Shown here piece by piece: positions 1 to 7,433 of a stretch of DNA of 62,344 nucleotides; position 1 is the stretch's first letter, and the number at the start of each line of letters is the position of its first letter. The stretch spans positions 1-62,344 of the forward strand of contig JAUMYU010000005.1 in assembly GCA_030528485.1 (NCBI GenBank). Reading direction: 5' to 3'. The notes under the pieces were generated by a model that was given only the letters and a program-made list of their open reading frames with translations, ran no database searches and had not been told where the DNA came from. Both the position numbers and the translations under genes were made by a program. Origin of the DNA: Comamonadaceae bacterium. GTDB lineage: Bacteria > Pseudomonadota > Gammaproteobacteria > Burkholderiales > Burkholderiaceae_C.

Positions 1-542
1 AGGTGCTGGTGGTCGATGACCTGGGCCAGCCCGTGCCCGAGGGGCAGCCGGGCTATTTGCTCACGCGCGGGCCTTACACCATCCGCCGCTATCACAACGA
101 CGACGCGGCCAATGCGCGCAGCTTCACTGACGATGGCTACTACCGCACCGGCGACATGGTGCTGCGCAACGCGCGCGGCTACCTGACGGTGCAGGGCCGC
201 GCTACCGACCACATCAACCGCGCGGGCGAGAAGGTCTCGGCCGAGGAGATCGAAGACCATCTGCTGGCCCACCCGCAAGTGTTTGATGCGGCTGTGGTGT
301 CCATCCCCGACGAATACCTGGGCGAGCGAAGCTGCGCCTTCGTCATCGCCCGCCAGGGCGAAAAACCGCGCGCCATCGAGATCAAGCAGTGGTTCAAGGG
401 CCGCCAGATTGCCGCGTTCAAGATCCCGGACCAAATCGTGTTCGTGGACAGCTTCGAGACCACCGCCGTGGGCAAGACCAGCCGCAAGGAGCTGCGCGCC
501 CGGCTGCGCGCGCAACTTTTGGAAAAGTCTGCGAAAGCTTGA
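1..542 (+). CDS. Aryl-AMP ligase, 2,3-dihydroxybenzoate-AMP ligase-like (C-terminal part)
   Basis: The gene enters from the left edge; the first full codon starts at base 3 and the stop is TGA at 540-542, so about 179 C-terminal residues are seen. They match the end of the ANL adenylating-enzyme fold of the EntE/DhbE type: the GYYRTGD motif, then the hinge and C-terminal lid with DHINRAGEKVSAEEIE, LGERSCAFV and the A10 motif around VGKTSRKEL, whose lysine closes the active site. Family members activate an aryl acid with ATP and load it on a carrier protein, usually for siderophore synthesis. The substrate cannot be read from this fragment, and salicylate-type ligases look similar. No carrier or synthetase gene is visible downstream. 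Confidence 0.8.
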   Translation, partial: VLVVDDLGQPVPEGQPGYLLTRGPYTIRRYHNDDAANARSFTDDGYYRTGDMVLRNARGYLTVQGRATDHINRAGEKVSAEEIEDHLLAHPQVFDAAVVSIPDEYLGERSCAFVIARQGEKPRAIEIKQWFKGRQIAAFKIPDQIVFVDSFETTAVGKTSRKELRARLRAQLLEKSAKA

Positions 543-722
543 GGAACTCTGTTTGATTGTGGTGGCCAAGTAGGTGGCGCTGCAATTTGGAGAGGGTGCT
601 CTTGGCGCTGATGGTTGATTGCACGTAGCTTGGGGACCATCATGGCGTTTTGGGTAGGGGAGAAGCTCGTAAAAGCCAACGGTTACCGATGACTTCTTGC
701 TTGCGCGCGCTTTCGAGGAGTG
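543..722. other. Intergenic stretch without a recognised feature
   Basis: Between the ligase stop and the phasin terminator I see no credible coding region, promoter or hairpin. Short open frames here are shadows without family resemblance. Confidence 0.5.
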
Positions 723-750
723 AAAAAAAAGCCCGGTGGAAACCGGGCTT
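723..750 (-). terminator. Intrinsic terminator of the phasin gene
   Basis: Stem AAGCCCGGT / ACCGGGCTT (729-737 and 742-750) with loop GGAA. On the minus strand it is followed by a run of eight U (positions 730 down to 723). It lies about 95 bp after the phasin stop. Confidence 0.85.
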
Positions 751-845
751 AAGGGATCCATGAAACTGATTTCGAAAGGATCCAAGGAGACAACGTTACA
801 AAGGAAGCGGCCTGTATCTCAAGCCGAAACCTCGGAAATTACAGT

Positions 846-1394
846 TCAACGGCGGCGCGCGTTGGTGCTTTTGGCTGCATTGGCAGCACTTTCAGTCACA
901 GCATGGAAGTTGGCCTGGGCAACATCCGAAGCTTGCTTGACGGTTTTTTGCACCGATTCAAATGCGTTGTTGGCGGCAGACAATGCGCTGCGGACGACTG
1001 CAACGGAAGCTTCTGTACCGGCAGGTGCGTTTTTGGCGGCGCTCTCCATCAGATTCGTCATGGCTTGCTGAGCCTCGGCAGTCCGCTCTTCGATGACTTT
1101 GTTCAGCTCTTGACCGCTTTCGGAAGCAATCTCGTAAAGCTGGCGGCTGTAGTTGGACACTTTTTCGGCCAGAGGTTGGAAAATGCTCGATTGCAAGGCG
1201 GCCAGCTCTTGTGCGTCTTTGACGGAAAGAACGGCTTGACTGTGTTTGGCCGCGTCGCTCAATGCTTCACGCGAAACCTTGACGTTCAGTTCAATGAGCT
1301 TTTCAACGCTTTCGAAGGCTTTGTTCGTCAGGCCAAAGAGTTGTTCGATATTGGCTTTGTGTGCTGCCAGGATTTGTTCGGGAGTCAATGCCAT
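846..1394 (-). CDS. phaP: Phasin family protein
   Basis: 182 residues, all helical and low in Cys/Trp, with the N-terminal phasin signature ([20 protein letters not shown], then [20 protein letters not shown]). Phasins coat polyhydroxyalkanoate granules in the cytoplasm and limit their size. The Ala/Ser/Lys/Arg-rich C-terminus is usual for the Burkholderiales proteins. The ATG at 1392-1394 is chosen because GGAGA lies just upstream on the minus strand. The gene is monocistronic: a promoter at 1479-1507 and a terminator at 723-750 enclose it. Two TGC/GCA palindromes around the promoter suggest control by a PhaR-type repressor; that is an inference. Confidence 0.93.
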   Translation of the reverse strand: MALTPEQILAAHKANIEQLFGLTNKAFESVEKLIELNVKVSREALSDAAKHSQAVLSVKDAQELAALQSSIFQPLAEKVSNYSRQLYEIASESGQELNKVIEERTAEAQQAMTNLMESAAKNAPAGTEASVAVVRSALSAANNAFESVQKTVKQASDVAQANFHAVTESAANAAKSTNARRR

Positions 1395-1455
1395 TTCAGT
1401 TCTCCATAAAAGACTACGGGGCGATCAAGAAGCAGCTGCGCCAACATCGCTCTTT

Positions 1456-1469
1456 TGTGCAGTGCAGCA
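1456..1469. promoter_or_regulatory. Candidate PhaR-type operator, promoter-proximal
   Basis: Imperfect inverted repeat TGTGC-AGT-GCAGCA just downstream of the phasin -10 box, at the expected transcription start. It resembles the perfect palindrome at 1514-1528. A bound repressor here would block initiation. No regulator gene is in the window. Confidence 0.45.
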
Positions 1470-1478
1470 TGGGTGCGT

Positions 1479-1507
1479 ATTATGCAGGCATTCCCGGGGT
1501 GCGCCAA
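1479..1507 (-). promoter_or_regulatory. Sigma-70 promoter of the phasin gene
   Basis: On the minus strand: -35 TTGGCG (1507-1502), a 17-bp spacer, -10 CATAAT (1484-1479). The expected start is near 1472, giving a leader of about 78 nt before the phasin ATG. Confidence 0.7.
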
Positions 1508-1513
1508 GAAAAA

Positions 1514-1528
1514 TGTTGCACCGCAACA
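1514..1528. promoter_or_regulatory. Candidate PhaR-type operator, distal
   Basis: Perfect palindrome TGTTGC-ACC-GCAACA, 6 bp upstream of the phasin -35 box. Inverted TGC/GCA repeats are the kind of site bound by polyhydroxyalkanoate regulators of the PhaR family. Assignment rests on form and position only. Confidence 0.5.
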
Positions 1529-1583
1529 AGAAAATCGAAACAAAATGCATCTTTGGTTTGAAGTGATTGGCTTGGAAATCCTG

Positions 1584-1592
1584 TGTTATAGT
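1584..1592 (+). promoter_or_regulatory. Extended -10 of the tRNA-Gly promoter
   Basis: TG-T-TATAGT, an extended -10 box whose start would fall near 1599, about 11 nt before the tRNA. No good -35 is visible at normal spacing, as is common for extended -10 promoters. The same TTATAGT occurs in front of the RNA candidate at 51914. Confidence 0.5.
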
Positions 1593-1609
1593 CACGCCTT
1601 CGCTTGATT

Positions 1610-1685
1610 GCGGGAATAGCTCAGTTGGTAGAGCGCAACCTTGCCAAGGTTGAGGTCGCCGGTTCGAGACCGGTTTCCCGCTCCA
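1610..1685 (+). tRNA. tRNA-Gly (anticodon GCC)
   Basis: A 76-nt cloverleaf with acceptor GCGGGAA / TTCCCGC, anticodon stem CAACC / GGTTG with loop TTGCCAA giving anticodon GCC, T-loop TTCGAGA and an encoded CCA end (1683-1685). An AT-rich hairpin and a terminator follow. Confidence 0.97.
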
Positions 1686-1693
1686 ATACATGG

Positions 1694-1720
1694 TTTGCTG
1701 ATTTTTACTGGATCAGCAAA
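1694..1720 (+). other. Stem-loop in the tRNA-Gly trailer
   Basis: Perfect 9-bp stem TTTGCTGAT / ATCAGCAAA with a 9-nt loop, starting 8 nt after the CCA end. It may be a processing or stability signal for the tRNA precursor. It has no U-tract, so it is not itself a terminator. Confidence 0.5.
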
Positions 1721-1726
1721 TTGCAC

Positions 1727-1750
1727 AAAGGGGCCATTGGCCCCTTTTTT
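1727..1750 (+). terminator. Intrinsic terminator of tRNA-Gly
   Basis: Stem AAAGGGGCC / GGCCCCTTT with loop ATT, running into TTTTTT (1745-1750). Confidence 0.9.
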
Positions 1751-1968
1751 GCGTTCAAACTGTGCAGCAAAAAGCTGCTGTGGCATCAGGTTTGAACTTC
1801 ACTTCTCGAATGGCTTTTGTGACCCGCCAGCGTTTCAACGAGGTTGTTTGACTTCGGATCGTCTCCTTTCAAGCCTGTAGTGGTTGAGATGAGACTGCCG
1901 CGGTCGAACGGGCATGGGGTTGGCGTTGTGCCCCATGCGCAAATGCACGGCCTTACAAGGGGATCTAG

Positions 1969-2778
1969 CTAGGGTTTTCGGGGGGAGGGGGCGTTTGCGC
2001 TATCTATCTCGGGCGTGAATTCGTTGGATATGCGCATGGCCTGCGGGCATTGTGTGTCGAGTGAGGCGCGGTAGGCCACGCAGCCGCGCATGAATTGAGG
2101 CCAGTCGGGCACTTGCGGCAAGCGATGGGCCTGTTCGGGCAACAAGGCCCAGAGGTGGGGGTGGTACCAGCACAGGTCATGGCCTGTGCTGTCGCGGTGG
2201 CGACGGATGGCGGCGCGCAGTTTTCGGGCTTCGGCCAACAGTTGTGGATGGGGAAGGTTGGCCAAGTCCCCGTCTAAATCCTCACTACTTCCCTGTTCCG
2301 GAATTGCATTGGTATCCCCGCATGCGTTGGGAGCGAGAGCCGAGGGTGCGTCTTGCACAGGTGTTTGGGGCTTGGCGGGGGCGCTGGAGGGATTGGAGGA
2401 TGCGGCGCTGTCTTGGCGATCGAGCACGTTGACGGCGCTGCGCAGCCGTTGCCAGGCCAGGGTTTGTTGTTCGTGAAAGGCGTTCCACAGCGTGTCTTCG
2501 GCCATCACGCTGTGTTCGCCTGGCGTTTCCAGTTGGAAATGCGCGCCTTGCTCCAGCGCGGTAAAGGCGCGCATGTAGTCGCCGTTGAAATAGAAATCCG
2601 CCAATGCCTGCATGATGTCAGCGCCGCGTTGCCAGTCGGCCTGGGCGGCTTGCAGGCGGGGCAGCAGTTGCGTCCATTCGCGGTATAGGCGTTGGGTCTG
2701 GTCGATGCGCGCTTGCAAGTGGGGGTGGTTGTCATCCTCGGTGTGGTGGGGGATTGGGGGCAGGGTGGAGTCGGGCAT
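1969..2778 (-). CDS. DUF4298 domain-containing protein
   Basis: 269 residues. Residues about 25-120 resemble the small DUF4298 domain: a tyrosine/tryptophan-rich start (LYREWTQLLP), an aromatic FYFNGDYMRAF segment where the family has its YY motif, and SVMAEDTLWNAF where it has GVLSEDALW. A Ser/Pro/Ala-rich linker (about 125-175) joins it to a C-terminal part with DLCWYHPHLWALLPE and VPDWPQFMRGC that I cannot place. No signal peptide or membrane segment. No function is known for the family. The ATG lies 25 bp from palindromic repeat copy 1, so the repeat occupies its promoter region. Confidence 0.7.
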   Translation of the reverse strand: MPDSTLPPIPHHTEDDNHPHLQARIDQTQRLYREWTQLLPRLQAAQADWQRGADIMQALADFYFNGDYMRAFTALEQGAHFQLETPGEHSVMAEDTLWNAFHEQQTLAWQRLRSAVNVLDRQDSAASSNPSSAPAKPQTPVQDAPSALAPNACGDTNAIPEQGSSEDLDGDLANLPHPQLLAEARKLRAAIRRHRDSTGHDLCWYHPHLWALLPEQAHRLPQVPDWPQFMRGCVAYRASLDTQCPQAMRISNEFTPEIDSANAPSPRKP

Positions 2779-2802
2779 GCAGGGCTGGGTTTGGGTAATT
2801 TT

Positions 2803-2872
2803 CTAAATTAAGGAAAATGAATGCTATGACCAATTTGCCATAATTGGTGTATTTATTTTCCTTTGAATTAAA
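2803..2872 (-). repeat. 71-bp palindromic repeat, copy 1
   Basis: Left arm CTAAATTAAGGAAAATGAAT, right arm TTATTTTCCTTTGAATTAAA; core on the minus strand reads CCAATTATGGCA. A diverged copy. It follows the aldA terminator and precedes the DUF4298 gene. Confidence 0.75.
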
Positions 2873-2903
2873 AAATGAAAAAATGCGGGGCGCATGGCCC
2901 CGC
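2871..2903 (-). terminator. Intrinsic terminator of aldA
   Basis: Stem GCGGGGC / GCCCCGC (2885-2891 and 2897-2903), followed on the minus strand by ATTTTTTCATTTTTT, which runs straight into repeat copy 1. Confidence 0.85.
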
Positions 2904-2994
2904 GATGGGATGGGTTTGGATTGTGGATTGGGGCTACACGGGCGTGCGCAGCAGGAGATGGGCACGCCCATGCAGTCCCCCGGCATAGCGGGCT

Positions 2995-4428
2995 TCAGCT
3001 TTGGCGCTGGATATAGACGGTGTGCGTCTGCGTGTATTCGTACACGCCGTGCTTGCCGTCGGCGCCGCCGATGCCGGATTTTTTCACCCCGGCGTGAAAG
3101 CCCTGCATGGCCTCGAAGTTCTCGCGGTTGACGTAGGTCTCGCCAAACTCCAGCTCGGTGCTGGCGCGCAGCGCGGCGTCCAGGCTGCGGGTGTAGATGG
3201 AGGAGGTCAGGCCGTATGTGGTGTCGTTGGCCTTGTCGATGGCTTCGTCCAGCGAATCGACCACGGCCACGGGCACGATGGGGCCGAAGATTTCCTTTTG
3301 CATGATTTCCCAATCGTGCTGGCAGTTCACCAGCACGGTGGGCTGGAAGAAGAAGCCGCCATCGCGGTCGTCGGCCTGGCCGCCGGTGGCCACTTGCGCG
3401 CCGGCATCGACGGCGCGTTGCAGCATGGCGGCGACTTTGTCGCGCCCGGCCTGGTTGATGAGCGGGCCCATGTCCAGGGTTTCGTCCTGCAAGGGGTTGC
3501 CCCAGCGTGCGGCGGCGACCTGGGCGACGAGCTTTTCCGTAAAGGCTTCGGCCACGCTGCGCTGCACATAGACGCGCTCGGCGCAGTTGCAGACTTGGCC
3601 GGTGTTGATGACGCGCGAGGCGGCGATGGCGCGGGCGGCCAGGTCCAGGTCGGCATCTTCCAGCACGATGGCCGGGGCCTTGCCGCCCAGCTCCAGGTTG
3701 AGCTTGGTGATGTTGGGCGCGGCGGCGGCCATGATGGCCGAGCCGGTGTCCACGCTGCCGGTGAAGCTGATCATGTCCACGCCGGCATGGCCCGCCAGCA
3801 CGCGCCCGGCATTGCCGCCACGGCCATAGATCTGGTTGTAAACGCCTGCGGGCAAATCCACTTGCGAGAGGATGTCGGCAAAGATGGCGGCGTTGTTGGG
3901 CGTTTCCTCGCTGGGCTTGATGACGATGGTGTTGCCCGTCAGCAAGGCCGGGCCCATCTTGCGGGCGATGAGGAAGAAGGGGAAGTTCCACGGCAGGATG
4001 CCGCCGACCACGCCGACGGCCTGGCGCATCAGCATGATGGTTTCGCCCGGGCGGTCGCTGGGGATGATTTCGCCTTCGATGCGGCGCGCCCATTCGGCCA
4101 TGTAGTCCAGGTAATCGGCGGTGAACTGCGCCTCCACGCGCGCCAGCGGCAGCACCTTGCCCTGCTCTTCCGATAGGGTGCGGGCGATTTCCTCGGCGCG
4201 GGCGCGGATGCCGGCGGCGATTTTGCGCAGATAGCCTGCGCGCTCAATGGCGGGGCGGCGCGCCCAGGCGCGTTGCGCAGCGCGCGCGGCGGCGATGGCT
4301 TCATCGACTTGCGCGGCGGGTGTGTCGGGGATGGAGGAAATCGTCTGGCGGTTGGACGGGTTGATGACGGCGATTTCATCGGCCTGGCCAGCGGCGACGA
4401 AGCGGCCGTTGATGTAGTTTTGATGCAT
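2995..4428 (-). CDS. aldA: Aldehyde dehydrogenase, lactaldehyde/glycolaldehyde type
   Basis: 477 residues, very close in length and sequence to E. coli AldA (NAD-dependent oxidation of lactaldehyde, glycolaldehyde and other small aldehydes). Shared blocks include DYMAEWARR, GILPWNFPFFLIARKM, the NAD-fold region MISFTGSVDTG, the general-base segment LELGGKAPA, the catalytic cysteine in GQVCNCAERVYV (Cys280), NRENFEAMQGFHAG and KSGIGGADGKHG. Its 3' end carries a strong terminator. It lies in tandem with a CoA-transferase and an acyl-CoA dehydrogenase, each pair separated by a palindromic repeat, so the block may oxidise an aldehyde to an acid that is then made a CoA ester. The physiological aldehyde is not known. 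Confidence 0.92.
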   Translation of the reverse strand: MHQNYINGRFVAAGQADEIAVINPSNRQTISSIPDTPAAQVDEAIAAARAAQRAWARRPAIERAGYLRKIAAGIRARAEEIARTLSEEQGKVLPLARVEAQFTADYLDYMAEWARRIEGEIIPSDRPGETIMLMRQAVGVVGGILPWNFPFFLIARKMGPALLTGNTIVIKPSEETPNNAAIFADILSQVDLPAGVYNQIYGRGGNAGRVLAGHAGVDMISFTGSVDTGSAIMAAAAPNITKLNLELGGKAPAIVLEDADLDLAARAIAASRVINTGQVCNCAERVYVQRSVAEAFTEKLVAQVAAARWGNPLQDETLDMGPLINQAGRDKVAAMLQRAVDAGAQVATGGQADDRDGGFFFQPTVLVNCQHDWEIMQKEIFGPIVPVAVVDSLDEAIDKANDTTYGLTSSIYTRSLDAALRASTELEFGETYVNRENFEAMQGFHAGVKKSGIGGADGKHGVYEYTQTHTVYIQRQS

Positions 4429-4450
4429 GGTGTCTCCTTGAGTGATATTT

Positions 4451-4520
4451 ACAAATCAAAAGAAAATTAACTTATTTACAGGCATGCCGAAACAGTGGTA
4501 TTTCTTTTCTTTTGGTTTGT
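4451..4520 (-). repeat. 71-bp palindromic repeat, copy 2
   Basis: Left arm ACAAATCAAAAGAAAATTAA, right arm TTTCTTTTCTTTTGGTTTGT; core on the minus strand ACTGTTTCGGCATGCC. It lies 22 bp upstream of the aldA start and 76 bp after the CoA-transferase stop. Confidence 0.9.
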
Positions 4521-4560
4521 ATTTAAAGGTGCGCGCCCCTGGCTGGAGGCGGGCGGCGGC

Positions 4561-4588
4561 GCAGGCTGCGCCTGCATGCGCAGCCTGC
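4561..4588 (-). terminator. Strong hairpin after the CoA-transferase gene
   Basis: Perfect 11-bp stem GCAGGCTGCGC / GCGCAGCCTGC with a 6-nt loop, starting 8 bp after the stop on the minus strand. There is no U-tract, so it may only pause polymerase or protect the 3' end. Confidence 0.55.
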
Positions 4589-4596
4589 TGAGGGGT

Positions 4597-5895
4597 TTAG
4601 GCCAGCCCCATCTTCTTGGCTTGCGCGCGCAGTTCGTCGCGGAAGTTGGGATGGGCGATGGCGATCAGGCTGGCGCATCGCTGGTGGGCGGATTTGCCGC
4701 GCAATTGGGCCACGCCGTACTCGGTGATGATGTAGTCCACGTCGTTTTTGCTGGTGGTGACGTGGGTGCCGGGCGTGAGCGTGGGCACGATGCGCGAGAT
4801 GGTGTCGCCCTTGGCGGTGGAGGGCACGACGATGATGGCTTTGCCGCCGTTGGAGCGGTTGGCCGCGCGCACGAAGTCGGCTTGCCCGCCGGTGCCCGAG
4901 TAGGGCAGGTGGCCCAGGCTTTCAGAGCCGCACTGGCCCAGAAAGTCCACCTGCATGGTGGCGTTGATGGCGTGCAGGTTGTCGTTGGCGCCAGCCAGGT
5001 AGGGGTCGTTGGCGATGTTGACGGGGTGCATCTCCAGCCCGGGGTTGCGGTGCATGAACTGGTAGAGCTTTTTCGAGCCGAGGGCAAAGGTGGCGATGGT
5101 TTTGCCCTTGTTGACGTTTTTGCGGCTGTTGTTGACGGCGCCTGCCTCCACGAGTTTGAGGATGCCGTCGCCGAGCATTTCGGTGTGCACGCCCAGGTCT
5201 TTCTTGTGCACCAGTTGCATCACCACGGCATCGGGGATGCCGCCGTAGCCGATTTGCAAGGTGGCGCCGTCGGGGATGAGGTCGGCCACGTAACCGGCGA
5301 TGGCTTCTTGCAGCGGGCCGATTTCGGGCAGGCCCACTTCGGCAATGGCGTCGCTGCTTTCGCACAGCGCGGCCACTTGCGAGATGTGGATGTGGCAATC
5401 GCCGTTGGCAAAGGGCACGTTGGGGTTGACTTCGATGACGACGGCGCGCGCTTTCTCGATGGCGGCCATGGTGTAGTCCGGCGCCAGCGCCAGGCTGAAG
5501 TAGCCGTGCTCGTCCATGGGCGAGGCGATGGCGAACACCACATCGGCAGGGAACTGGCCGCGGCGGATGAGCTGGGGAATTTCGCTGAAGTAGGCGGGCA
5601 GGAAGTCGATCAGGCCCTGCTGGCCGCCGGGGCGGGTGACGCCGCTGAAGAAGTAGGCGCGGTGGCGCACGTGATGGGCGGTTTCGGGGTCCAGATAGTC
5701 GTACTTGCGCACGGGCAGGATTTGCGAGACTTGCACGCCTTCAAACTCGCGCCGCGCCTCGGAGAGGGCGGTCAGCAGCGCGGGTGGCTCGCCCACGCCG
5801 GTGGGTACGACGATGGTGTCGCCATTGCGAACGTGGCGGATGGCGTCTGCGGCGCTGCACAGTTTCTGGGCGTATTGCTGCGCGTAGGTACTCAT
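4597..5895 (-). CDS. Acetyl-CoA hydrolase/transferase family, 4-hydroxybutyrate CoA-transferase-like
   Basis: 432 residues from the ATG at 5893-5895, chosen because AAGGAG stands before it. It has the two-domain acetyl-CoA hydrolase/transferase fold. The C-terminal half carries the conserved Glu239 in GVHTEMLGDG, which forms the glutamyl-CoA thioester in this family, plus GSKKLYQFM, the glycine loop YSGTGGQADFVR and the end motif YIITEYGVAQLRGKS. Relatives include 4-hydroxybutyrate and butyrate:acetate CoA-transferases. The neighbouring acyl-CoA dehydrogenase and aldehyde dehydrogenase support use of a short-chain acid. Acetyl-CoA hydrolase activity cannot be excluded. Confidence 0.85.
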   Translation of the reverse strand: MSTYAQQYAQKLCSAADAIRHVRNGDTIVVPTGVGEPPALLTALSEARREFEGVQVSQILPVRKYDYLDPETAHHVRHRAYFFSGVTRPGGQQGLIDFLPAYFSEIPQLIRRGQFPADVVFAIASPMDEHGYFSLALAPDYTMAAIEKARAVVIEVNPNVPFANGDCHIHISQVAALCESSDAIAEVGLPEIGPLQEAIAGYVADLIPDGATLQIGYGGIPDAVVMQLVHKKDLGVHTEMLGDGILKLVEAGAVNNSRKNVNKGKTIATFALGSKKLYQFMHRNPGLEMHPVNIANDPYLAGANDNLHAINATMQVDFLGQCGSESLGHLPYSGTGGQADFVRAANRSNGGKAIIVVPSTAKGDTISRIVPTLTPGTHVTTSKNDVDYIITEYGVAQLRGKSAHQRCASLIAIAHPNFRDELRAQAKKMGLA

Positions 5896-5923
5896 GGAGG
5901 ACTCCTTTGGATGATGAAAAATT

Positions 5924-5994
5924 ATCAATCAATAGGAAACAAAATCATGCTATTTTGGCATGATGTGTATAAAGTGATGTTTCCATTGATTTGT
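5924..5994 (+). repeat. 71-bp palindromic repeat, copy 3
   Basis: Left arm ATCAATCAATAGGAAACAAA, right arm GATGTTTCCATTGATTTGT. The core ATCATGCTATTTTGGCATGAT is itself a small perfect hairpin (ATCATGC / GCATGAT). It lies between the acyl-CoA dehydrogenase stop (58 bp away) and the CoA-transferase start (28 bp). Confidence 0.9.
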
Positions 5995-6052
5995 TATTTT
6001 GGCTGGGCGGCCGCGCCCGGCGATGGTGCGGCCGCCTTGGCTGGCGATGGGC

Positions 6053-7189
6053 TTATTCCGCGGCAATGGCGCGGCCGATGACCAGGCGCTGGATATCGTT
6101 GGCGCCTTCGTAGATTTGCGAGATGCGCACGTCGCGGTAGATGCGCTCGACGGGGAAGTCGCTCACATAGCCGTAGCCGCCGTGGATCTGGATGGCGTCC
6201 GAGCAGATTTTCTCGGCCTGCTCGGAGGCAAACATCTTCGCCATCGAGGCTTCTTTCAGGCAGGGCAGGCCCGCATCCTTGAGCTGGGCGGCGCGCCAGA
6301 CCATCAGGCGCGAGGCGTCCAGCCGTGTGGCCATGTCGGCCAGGCGGAAGGCCACGGCCTGGTGCTCGATGATGGGCACGCCGAAGGTTTCGCGCTCCTT
6401 GGCGTAGCGCAGCGCGGCTTCGTAAGCGGCGCGGGCCATGCCCACCGACTGCGCGGCGATGCCGATGCGGCCCGCCTCCAGATTCGACAGCGCAATCTTG
6501 TAGCCCTCGCCTTCGGCGCCCAGCAGGGCGCTGGCGGGCACGCGGCAATTTTCAAAGCGGATTTGCGCCGTATCCGAAGCGTGCTGGCCCATTTTTTCTT
6601 CCAGCCGCTCGACGATGTAGCCTGGCGTTTCGGTCGGCACCAGAAAGCAGGAGATGCCTTTCTTGCCTGCGGCCTTGTCGGTGACGGCAAACACAATGGC
6701 CACGCTGGCGTATTTGCCGGTGGTGATGAATTGCTTGGTGCCGTTGAGGATGAAGTGATCGCCGTCGCGCTCGGCGCGGGTGGTGATGGCGGCCGCGTCG
6801 GAGCCGGTGTGCGGCTCGGTCAGGCAAAAGCAGCCAAATACTTCGCCGCGCGCCAGGGGCTTGAGCCAGGTTTCTTTCTGCGCATCGGTGCCGTATTTCA
6901 TGGTGATGCCGCAGGCCAGCGAGTTTTGCACGCTGACGATGGTGGAGGTGGCGCCGTCGCCTGCGGCGATTTCTTCAATGGCGAGCACGAGGGACATGTA
7001 GTCCAGCCCCGCGCCGTCCCACTCCTCGGGCACCGTCATGCCCAGCGCGCCCAGCTCGCCCAGGCCGTGCAGGGCTTCCTTGGGGAAGGTGTGCTCGCGG
7101 TCCCACTGCGCGGAATGGGGGGCGACACGCTCCTGCACATAGGCGCGGATGGAGTCGCGCACCATTTGCTGTTCCTGGGTAAGTAACAT
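6053..7189 (-). CDS. Short-chain acyl-CoA dehydrogenase
   Basis: 378 residues from the ATG at 7187-7189, preceded by AGGAG. A classic FAD acyl-CoA dehydrogenase: N-terminal helices, the mid beta-domain with CFCLTEPHTGSDAAA and FITTGKYA, and the C-terminal helical domain with FGVPIIEHQAV, IQIHGGYGYVSDFPVERIYRD and the catalytic glutamate Glu361 in QIYEGANDIQ, at the position used by short-chain (butyryl-type) enzymes. It would desaturate a short acyl-CoA at C2-C3 and pass electrons to ETF. Long- and branched-chain relatives cannot be ruled out. Repeat copy 4 lies about 165 bp upstream. Confidence 0.9.
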   Translation of the reverse strand: MLLTQEQQMVRDSIRAYVQERVAPHSAQWDREHTFPKEALHGLGELGALGMTVPEEWDGAGLDYMSLVLAIEEIAAGDGATSTIVSVQNSLACGITMKYGTDAQKETWLKPLARGEVFGCFCLTEPHTGSDAAAITTRAERDGDHFILNGTKQFITTGKYASVAIVFAVTDKAAGKKGISCFLVPTETPGYIVERLEEKMGQHASDTAQIRFENCRVPASALLGAEGEGYKIALSNLEAGRIGIAAQSVGMARAAYEAALRYAKERETFGVPIIEHQAVAFRLADMATRLDASRLMVWRAAQLKDAGLPCLKEASMAKMFASEQAEKICSDAIQIHGGYGYVSDFPVERIYRDVRISQIYEGANDIQRLVIGRAIAAE

Positions 7190-7354
7190 GATTTTCTCCT
7201 TGATGACAAAGTACAAAGTACGCCTGATCGTACTCCAGCGGCGGCGCATTCCAGGGCTGGCGAGGGTGCTTTACGCGAATTGCCGCGCTGTGCGCACGCG
7301 GATGGGTGACCTTGCCTGGCGGCATGCCCATGCAACGGGGTATCAACAGATTTT

Positions 7355-7425
7355 ATCGATCAAAGGAATTTTTTATTTCAATACAATAGTGCCTAAATTT
7401 CGAGAAATATTTTCCTTTGATTTAA
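7355..7425 (-). repeat. 71-bp palindromic repeat, copy 4
   Basis: Left arm ATCGATCAAAGGAATTTTTT, right arm ATATTTTCCTTTGATTTAA; core on the minus strand AAATTTAGGCACTATTG. Its end is 8 bp from the stop codon of the TRIC-family gene. Confidence 0.85.
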
Positions 7426-7433
7426 AATTTATA

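Noticed and set aside
4451..4520. ATTT on both sides of copy 2 as a target-site duplication
   Set aside because: The flanks are AT-rich and other copies show no matching duplication.
5945..5990. Palindromic element read as a sigma-70 or sigma-54 promoter (TTGTTT, TGGCATG, TATAAA)
   Set aside because: TTGTTT to TATAAG is only about 12 bp, TATAAA is not kept in all copies, and TGGCATG lacks the GC element of sigma-54. Most copies follow genes rather than precede them.
4495..6081. Long open frame on the plus strand opposite the CoA-transferase
   Set aside because: It is the antisense shadow of a clear family gene, with His/Val/Gly-rich composition and no domain. The same holds for 45674-47305, 52287-54356 and 55329-57140.
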